DNA from: Enhydrobacter aerosaccus | Lineage (GTDB): Bacteria; Pseudomonadota; Alphaproteobacteria; Reyranellales; Reyranellaceae | Direction: 5' to 3' | NCBI GenBank assembly: GCA_903832005.1 | Contig: CAIKZO010000112.1 | Span: 1 to 64,000 of the forward strand | DNA: 64,000 nucleotides | Shown here: in pieces, positions 59,226 to 64,000 of the stretch | How positions within the stretch are numbered: position 1 is the first letter of the stretch | Layout: the number at the start of each line of letters is the position of its first letter | Translations under genes and position numbers: made by a program | Notes under the pieces: generated by a model | What the model saw: only the letters and a program-made list of their open reading frames with translations | Told to the model about the DNA's origin: nothing | Database searches by the model: none

Positions 59226-61655
59226 GTGCGCAGAATCAAGTCGAGCGTCGCCGCGGCAGTGATCCTGCTGCTGGCAATGTCCCCGTGCGTCTACGCACAA
59301 CAGCCGGCGCCACCAATCCTTTCTCCGGGAAACGCCGTCGTCACCGGTTTCTCGGGTGTCGTGCTGCCGGATCCACAGGCGCGGCGACCGGCCAACAAGG
59401 CGATCGTCGATCTCACCTTCATAAATCCCGACGGGCCGTCCGCACGCATCGTCGACCTCGGCTATCCGCAGGTGATCGACGACGGTCGCGACACGCTGTG
59501 GGACGCGAGTCTTTGGCCGGCTACCAAGCCGCGCGACATCCAGGCGAAGGATGTGGGCCAAGTGTTCGGCGTGGCGCTCGACAACGAGACTGTGCCCAAC
59601 ATCTATCTCGCGGCGACCTCGGCCTTCGGCCTGAACATCGTCCACCGCGCCGCCGACGGCACGATCGAGCGCCTCAAGACCGGCGGTCCGGGCGCGCAAT
59701 GGCAGAACGGCCAGTTCGGCCTCGCCCTGCAAGGTGGCCCGGGCAGCATCTACAAGGTCGACGGCAAGACCGGCGCGGTCACCCTGTTCGCCAACGTCAT
59801 GCTCGACGGCGTGCCCAATCCCGGTCCCGGTCTCGGCGGCCTGGCCTACGACGACGCGCACAAGCAACTGTTCGTCTCCGACCTCTACACCGGACTGATC
59901 CATCGCTTCGCGATCGCCGACGGCACCGAGTCGGGCCCTGCCTTCGACCATGGCGTCACCGCACGGACCGCCGTGCAATTGCCGCCACTTGCCTTCGATC
60001 CGCGCAATCGCCTCAACATCGCGGTGCCGAAATTCGACTCGACCAATCCGGAGACATGGGGCTACGCGCCGCCCGAGCGCCGGGTGTGGGGCCTCGCCGT
60101 CCACGACGGCCGCCTCTACTACTCGGCACGCAACGGTGCGGCGACCGACGGACCGCAGGTCTGGTCGGTCGGGATCGAGCGTGACGGCAGCTTCTCGGCC
60201 GACCCGCGCTGGGAGCTCGACGTTCCTGCCCTGCCCGGCCCCTATCCAGTCTCCGATATCGCCTTCGCCCAGAAAGGCGCGATGATCCTGGCGCAGCGCG
60301 CACCGGTCACCGCGGCTTACGACTATTCGACGTTCACGAAGCCCGGCGAGCCGCGCGTACTGCGCTACTGGCTGGAAAATCCGGACGATCCGAATACGCC
60401 GTCGAAGTGGATCGCGCAGCCCGAGGAATATGCCGTGGGTCTCGCCGGCACCTGGCGCAACACCAACGGCGGCATCGCGCTCGGCTTCGGCTATGGCTAC
60501 GGCAAGGATGGCCGCATCACCGAGACGGTCTGCGAGTACGCGCTGTGGAGCACCGGTCAGAACCTGCGCAACAACCCGGCAATGCGCGCCCTCCTCGAAC
60601 CCGGTGGGCCACTGATCGTGCACGGCGTGCAAGGCGCGCCCGCGGCACCGGTGCGCAACTTCAACGAGCCGCCCACGATCACTTCCTTCATCGACTACGA
60701 CGACCGCTTCGAGGATCCCACCGCGACCGGGCATCTCGGCGGCATCCGCATCCGTGGCTGCGGCACGGGCGGTGGCGGCGCAGCTGCGTTGGCATACGGC
60801 GGCCCGGGGTTTCCGGCTGAGGCGCCCTATCTCGTGGCAAGTGCCGTCGACGGCGGTGGACGCGGCGGCGGTGGAGGTGGAGGTGGAGGAAGTGGTGGCG
60901 GCGGAGGCGGTGGCCGGCATCGCACGACGGACATCGCGCTGAAGAAGACCGCGGGAACGGTCCGGTACGACCAGACGTCGGCCACCTGGACTGTCGAGTT
61001 CAAGATCGACGTCACCAACGTCGGCATGCCGTTCACGCCCGGCACCGCGATCAGCATCAAGGATCCGGTGCCGGCCGGCCTCACCTTTGCAAGTGCCAGC
61101 GGCGTCAACTGGAGCTGCGCCGTCGCGGCGGGCAACGTGAACTGCGGCTACACCTCGAACTCCGGCCTGTTCAACACCGGAGCGCATCTCAACCAGCTCG
61201 TGCTGACCTTCACGACCAAGGCACCGCGGACCTACGAGAACTGCGCCACTGCCGCCGTCGGTGCGGGCCCGCGCCGCGAGACCAACCTCGGCAACAACCG
61301 CGACTGTACCTCCATCGTCGTGCCGCCACAGTCGCCCAAGGCCTGCTTCGCCAGCACCGGCGCCTTCGAATGCAACGCGCAAACCGGCCATTGGGTTTAC
61401 AAGCTCACGGCGACGGGGCCTGCGTGGGTGAACGCGGTGACCGCGACCTCGCAGACCTCGGGCGTCAGCGTGCCCGCCGGACCGATCTCGCTCAATCCTG
61501 CGGCGATCGGTGTCAGCGGACCACCCGGCACTTCGGCCACCATAGAAGTCTGCGCGTTCGACGCGACAGCCGCGGCCAGCGGCAAGCCCTACAACTGCTG
61601 CCGCGCCAAGATCACGGTCACCCTTCCAGCCGGCGCCTGCGGAGTGAGACAATGA
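59226..61655 (+). CDS. Large secreted protein: propeller-like domain, Gly linker, DUF11-like and cysteine domains
   Basis: 809 residues. A signal peptide (SSVAAAVILLLAMSPCVYA) is followed by about 500 residues with propeller-like repeats (VFGVALDNETVPNIYLAATS, GPGLGGLAYDDAHKQLFVSD, VWGLAVHDGRLYYSARNG), reminiscent of NHL or SMP-30 folds. A glycine tract (about 540-560) leads to a DUF11-like domain (IDVTNVGMPFTPGTAISIKD, PAGLTFASASGVNWSCA). The C-terminal region with C..C..CC..C spacing (about 707-808) recurs in the next gene. The next gene's ATG overlaps its stop (ATGA). I assign no function; it is an extracellular or surface protein by inference. Confidence 0.75.
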   Translation: MRRIKSSVAAAVILLLAMSPCVYAQQPAPPILSPGNAVVTGFSGVVLPDPQARRPANKAIVDLTFINPDGPSARIVDLGYPQVIDDGRDTLWDASLWPATKPRDIQAKDVGQVFGVALDNETVPNIYLAATSAFGLNIVHRAADGTIERLKTGGPGAQWQNGQFGLALQGGPGSIYKVDGKTGAVTLFANVMLDGVPNPGPGLGGLAYDDAHKQLFVSDLYTGLIHRFAIADGTESGPAFDHGVTARTAVQLPPLAFDPRNRLNIAVPKFDSTNPETWGYAPPERRVWGLAVHDGRLYYSARNGAATDGPQVWSVGIERDGSFSADPRWELDVPALPGPYPVSDIAFAQKGAMILAQRAPVTAAYDYSTFTKPGEPRVLRYWLENPDDPNTPSKWIAQPEEYAVGLAGTWRNTNGGIALGFGYGYGKDGRITETVCEYALWSTGQNLRNNPAMRALLEPGGPLIVHGVQGAPAAPVRNFNEPPTITSFIDYDDRFEDPTATGHLGGIRIRGCGTGGGGAAALAYGGPGFPAEAPYLVASAVDGGGRGGGGGGGGGSGGGGGGGRHRTTDIALKKTAGTVRYDQTSATWTVEFKIDVTNVGMPFTPGTAISIKDPVPAGLTFASASGVNWSCAVAAGNVNCGYTSNSGLFNTGAHLNQLVLTFTTKAPRTYENCATAAVGAGPRRETNLGNNRDCTSIVVPPQSPKACFASTGAFECNAQTGHWVYKLTATGPAWVNAVTATSQTSGVSVPAGPISLNPAAIGVSGPPGTSATIEVCAFDATAAASGKPYNCCRAKITVTLPAGACGVRQ

Positions 61656-63574
61656 GCACGCTCCGCACACACATGGTCGCGACCCTCGTTGGCTTCGTGC
61701 TGGCGGCGCTCGCCCTCGTCGCTCCGGCTGCAGCGCAGTCCGGTCCCTTCTGCAGCCCCTTCAGCGCGACAGGACTCGACGGCTGGGCCCCCTGCGCGGC
61801 TGCGCCGAATATCAGCGTGACCACGAGCAACGACAGCAGTTCCAAGGGCGGCCAGTCCGATTGGTATCTTAAGCTGACGGATCAGTCCGGCGCCTCGGCC
61901 GCCTGCTCGGCCGATCCGAAATATCTCGGCAACTGGGTGCAGAAACTGGGCTCGTGCGCGCAGTTCTGCTTCGACATCCGCATCATCGAGATTCCGCTCG
62001 CCCCCAACACGATCATCCATCCGTCCTTCACGATCTACGGGTCGGGCAGCCTCGTGGCGACGTTCGTCTCCAACATCCCGGCCACGACCGACAGCGGGTC
62101 AGCGCCCGGCTGGCATCACCTCTGTGCACCGGTCCGCCAGACGCAGGCCGGCGAGGACCTGCCGTCGGACGCCACCGGCGCCTGGAAGATCGGCGGCTCC
62201 TCCGCACCCAATCCGCAGTGGAACCAGATCATCGGCAACGTGACGCGGGTCCAACTGCCGGTCGACTTCACGCCGCAACCATCGGAAGTCGTGGGCTACG
62301 ACAATATCTGCATGGGCTCGACCGACTGCAGCCAGACCAACGGTGGCGGCGGAGGTGGCGGCGGCGGCGGCAATCAAACGCCGCCGGTGGACTGCCTGAA
62401 GGACATCAATGCCCAGGTGAAGTGCAATCCCGACGGCAGCTATACGCTGACCACCAGCGGCGCGGGCCTCGACAGCAGCGACATCACGATGATCTCGCAG
62501 ACCGCGGGCGTTACCGTCGTGCCGCAGCAGCAGCCCGCCGCGGCGACGATGACCTGGACCCTCGTCGGCGCAACGGCCGGCGAAGCCGTCACCCTTTTGG
62601 CCAACGCCACCAAGCGTGGCGGCGGCACCATGGAGGGCACCGATTCGTGCTGCTCGGGCACGATCAAGCTCACGATGCCGGACTGTCCGAAGCCCGTCGA
62701 CGTCAAGATCGAGAAGAGCGGCGGCACGACGCCCGCCCCGCAGGTCGGCCTCTATGACTTCATGCTCAAGGTCACGAACGTGGGCGCGAGCTTCAACGGA
62801 AGCCACGCCATCGTCGTCACCGACGTCGTGCCGGCCGGCATGATCTTCAACAGCGCCTCCGGCGGGCCCAACTGGAGTTGCACCTCGGGCAACATCCCAG
62901 CGGGCGGCACCCTGTCGTGCCTCTACACTGGTCCGGACCCGACGGGACCGAACCAGGATCTCGGCACGATCACGATCGGCGCCACCGCCACGGGCAGCGC
63001 GCCCTTCCCGCCCTTCACCAACTGCGCGACGGTGGGCTTCAACGGCGAGACCAACCAGGTCGACGCCAACACACTCGACAACAGGAGTTGCGTCACCGTC
63101 AGCAAGCCGGCGACGACGCAGGTCTGCCCGCAGGGCACGATCCTGCAGGGCCGCGAGTGCGTGAAGCGGCAGGTGCCGCCGCCGCCACCGCCACACCAGG
63201 CCTGCGCCGCACCTATGGTGGCCGGAGCAACACCGGGATCCTGCGTCTGCCCGCAGGGCACCACGCTGCAAGGCCGCGAGTGCGTGAAGACTCAGCAGCC
63301 GCCACAGCAGCAGGCCTGTGCCGCGCCGATGATCCAGGGCGCGGCGCCGGGTGTCTGCGTCTGCCCGCAGGGAACGGTCCAGCAAGGCCGCGACTGCGTG
63401 GCCCAGCAACAACAGCACACCGTGCCGCAGATTCCCTTCGGCCTGCCGAAAGGATTTGGCATCGGCATCGGCGGCGGCAGTGGCGGTGGGTCGCAGACGC
63501 AGCCGCATCAGGGCGGCGGCGGCGCCGTCCAAGGCGGCGGCCAGGGCGGTGGTCAAGGCGGCGCCGTCAAATAA
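61652..63574 (+). CDS. Large secreted protein with DUF11-like, shared cysteine domain and triple Cys repeat
   Basis: 640 residues. A signal peptide (LVGFVLAALALVAPAAAQ) is followed by a beta-rich region (about 35-225; SDWYLKLTDQSGASAACSAD) and a Gly tract (230-240). Next come the cysteine domain also found in the previous protein (about 248-345), a DUF11-like domain (FMLKVTNVGASFNGSHAIVV, VPAGMIFNSASGGPNWSC) and three repeats of the type VCPQGTxxQGRxCV separated by Pro/Gln stretches (about 490-590). The tail is Gly/Gln-rich. It is translationally coupled to the preceding gene. Adhesion or surface display is a guess. Confidence 0.75.
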   Translation: MSTLRTHMVATLVGFVLAALALVAPAAAQSGPFCSPFSATGLDGWAPCAAAPNISVTTSNDSSSKGGQSDWYLKLTDQSGASAACSADPKYLGNWVQKLGSCAQFCFDIRIIEIPLAPNTIIHPSFTIYGSGSLVATFVSNIPATTDSGSAPGWHHLCAPVRQTQAGEDLPSDATGAWKIGGSSAPNPQWNQIIGNVTRVQLPVDFTPQPSEVVGYDNICMGSTDCSQTNGGGGGGGGGGNQTPPVDCLKDINAQVKCNPDGSYTLTTSGAGLDSSDITMISQTAGVTVVPQQQPAAATMTWTLVGATAGEAVTLLANATKRGGGTMEGTDSCCSGTIKLTMPDCPKPVDVKIEKSGGTTPAPQVGLYDFMLKVTNVGASFNGSHAIVVTDVVPAGMIFNSASGGPNWSCTSGNIPAGGTLSCLYTGPDPTGPNQDLGTITIGATATGSAPFPPFTNCATVGFNGETNQVDANTLDNRSCVTVSKPATTQVCPQGTILQGRECVKRQVPPPPPPHQACAAPMVAGATPGSCVCPQGTTLQGRECVKTQQPPQQQACAAPMIQGAAPGVCVCPQGTVQQGRDCVAQQQQHTVPQIPFGLPKGFGIGIGGGSGGGSQTQPHQGGGGAVQGGGQGGGQGGAVK

Positions 63575-63621
63575 GCCGCAAAGCGTGGTAGCGTGCGCGG
63601 AACCAACGGAGTTCCGCGTCG

Positions 63622-64000
63622 ATGCCTGTGCCCGTCCTGCCCGTCGTAAGTGACGACAAACTTCCCGCCGTTGTCGATATCGTCATCATCGGCGCCGGCA
63701 TGGCTGGCAGCGCCGCCGCCTACTTCCTCGCCAGGAAGGGCCACTCCGTTGCGCTGATCGAGAAGGGAATGGTGGGCGGCGAGCAGACCAGCCGGAACTG
63801 GGGCTGGTGCCGCCAGCAGCATCGCGACCTGCGCGAGTTGCCGCTTGCCATGAAGAGCCTCGAGATCTGGGGCGACCTCAACCGTGAGCTGGGCGTCGAG
63901 ACCGGCTTCCGCCGCAGCGGCCTCCTCTATGTCACGACCCGCCGCGCCGACTTCGAGCAATACGAGGCATGGACCCTGGCCGCGCGCGACTATCAGATGC
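63622..64000 (+). CDS. FAD-dependent oxidoreductase (DAO family), N-terminal part
   Basis: The reading frame starts at ATG 63622 and runs off the right edge (126 residues visible). VDIVIIGAGMAGSAAAYFLA is the dinucleotide-binding motif, VALIEKGMVGGEQTSRNWGW the second FAD region, and GLLYVTTRRADFEQYEAW follows. It fits glycine/D-amino acid oxidase or sarcosine-oxidase-type enzymes. CGGAG lies ten bases before the start inside a small hairpin (63596-63618). The incomplete gene prevents a closer assignment. Confidence 0.85.
   Translation, partial: MPVPVLPVVSDDKLPAVVDIVIIGAGMAGSAAAYFLARKGHSVALIEKGMVGGEQTSRNWGWCRQQHRDLRELPLAMKSLEIWGDLNRELGVETGFRRSGLLYVTTRRADFEQYEAWTLAARDYQM

Noticed and set aside
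59136..61670. An 844-residue minus-strand open frame opposite the first large secreted protein
   Set aside because: The plus-strand frame has a signal peptide, ordered domains and coupled translation to the next gene; the antisense frame has only compositional Arg/Gly richness.

Overview
The window is high-GC DNA from an alphaproteobacterium, most likely a Rhodospirillales/Hyphomicrobiales-type genome (a Reyranella-like lineage would fit, but I could not test this). The evidence is a dusB-ntrB-ntrC-ntrY-ntrX cluster, a fused ispDF gene, a pyruvate dehydrogenase operon whose E1-beta carries its own lipoyl domain, and the blocks tpiA-secG-pyrG and ppiD-trpE. Most of the window is chromosomal backbone with several accessory insertions.

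Layout. 1-2934 is the right end of a mobile island next to tRNA-Ser(UGA): an IS21-like element end, an interrupted reading frame, an excisionase-like gene, an unknown gene and a P4-type integrase. 3048-11969 carries two poorly known genes, then cell-wall genes (rlpA, a DD-carboxypeptidase) and the tightly packed run tmk-holB-metG-tatD-MBL hydrolase. 12001-25290 holds a Tat-like secreted protein, mazG, an inositol-phosphatase-family gene, a groES without groEL, hflX-hfq, a HAD phosphatase, a D-amino acid transaminase and the nitrogen two-component systems NtrYX and NtrBC behind dusB. 25414-34150 has ispDF, the cinA C-terminal domain gene, a ratA/COQ10-like gene, lipA, lpd-pdhC-pdhB-pdhA and an ftsB-like gene.

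34195-44307 is accessory DNA placed where many alphaproteobacteria have a compact pyrG-(kdsA)-eno-ftsB-pdhA order. It contains alaX, an AraC regulator, a small monooxygenase-like gene, a lone cobF, eno, a cobalt-type nitrile hydratase pair, a clear cobalamin riboswitch directly before a fatty acyl-AMP ligase gene, two secreted proteins and an SDR. The close packing of cobF, a cobalt enzyme and a B12 riboswitch, with the riboswitch facing an acyl-AMP ligase, is the most unusual regulatory arrangement in the window.

44304-50812 returns to backbone (pyrG, secG, tpiA, ppiD, trpE). 50840-59059 is catabolic: enoyl-CoA hydratase, a BadH-like dehydrogenase, a TauD-type dioxygenase, an ABC exporter, an aldo/keto reductase, a small secreted protein and two tandem acyl-CoA dehydrogenases. 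59226-63574 encodes two large, translationally coupled secreted proteins that share a Gly-rich linker, a DUF11-like domain and a roughly 100-residue cysteine domain I do not recognise. They are the best candidates for an undescribed surface or extracellular system. An FAD-dependent oxidoreductase runs off the right edge.
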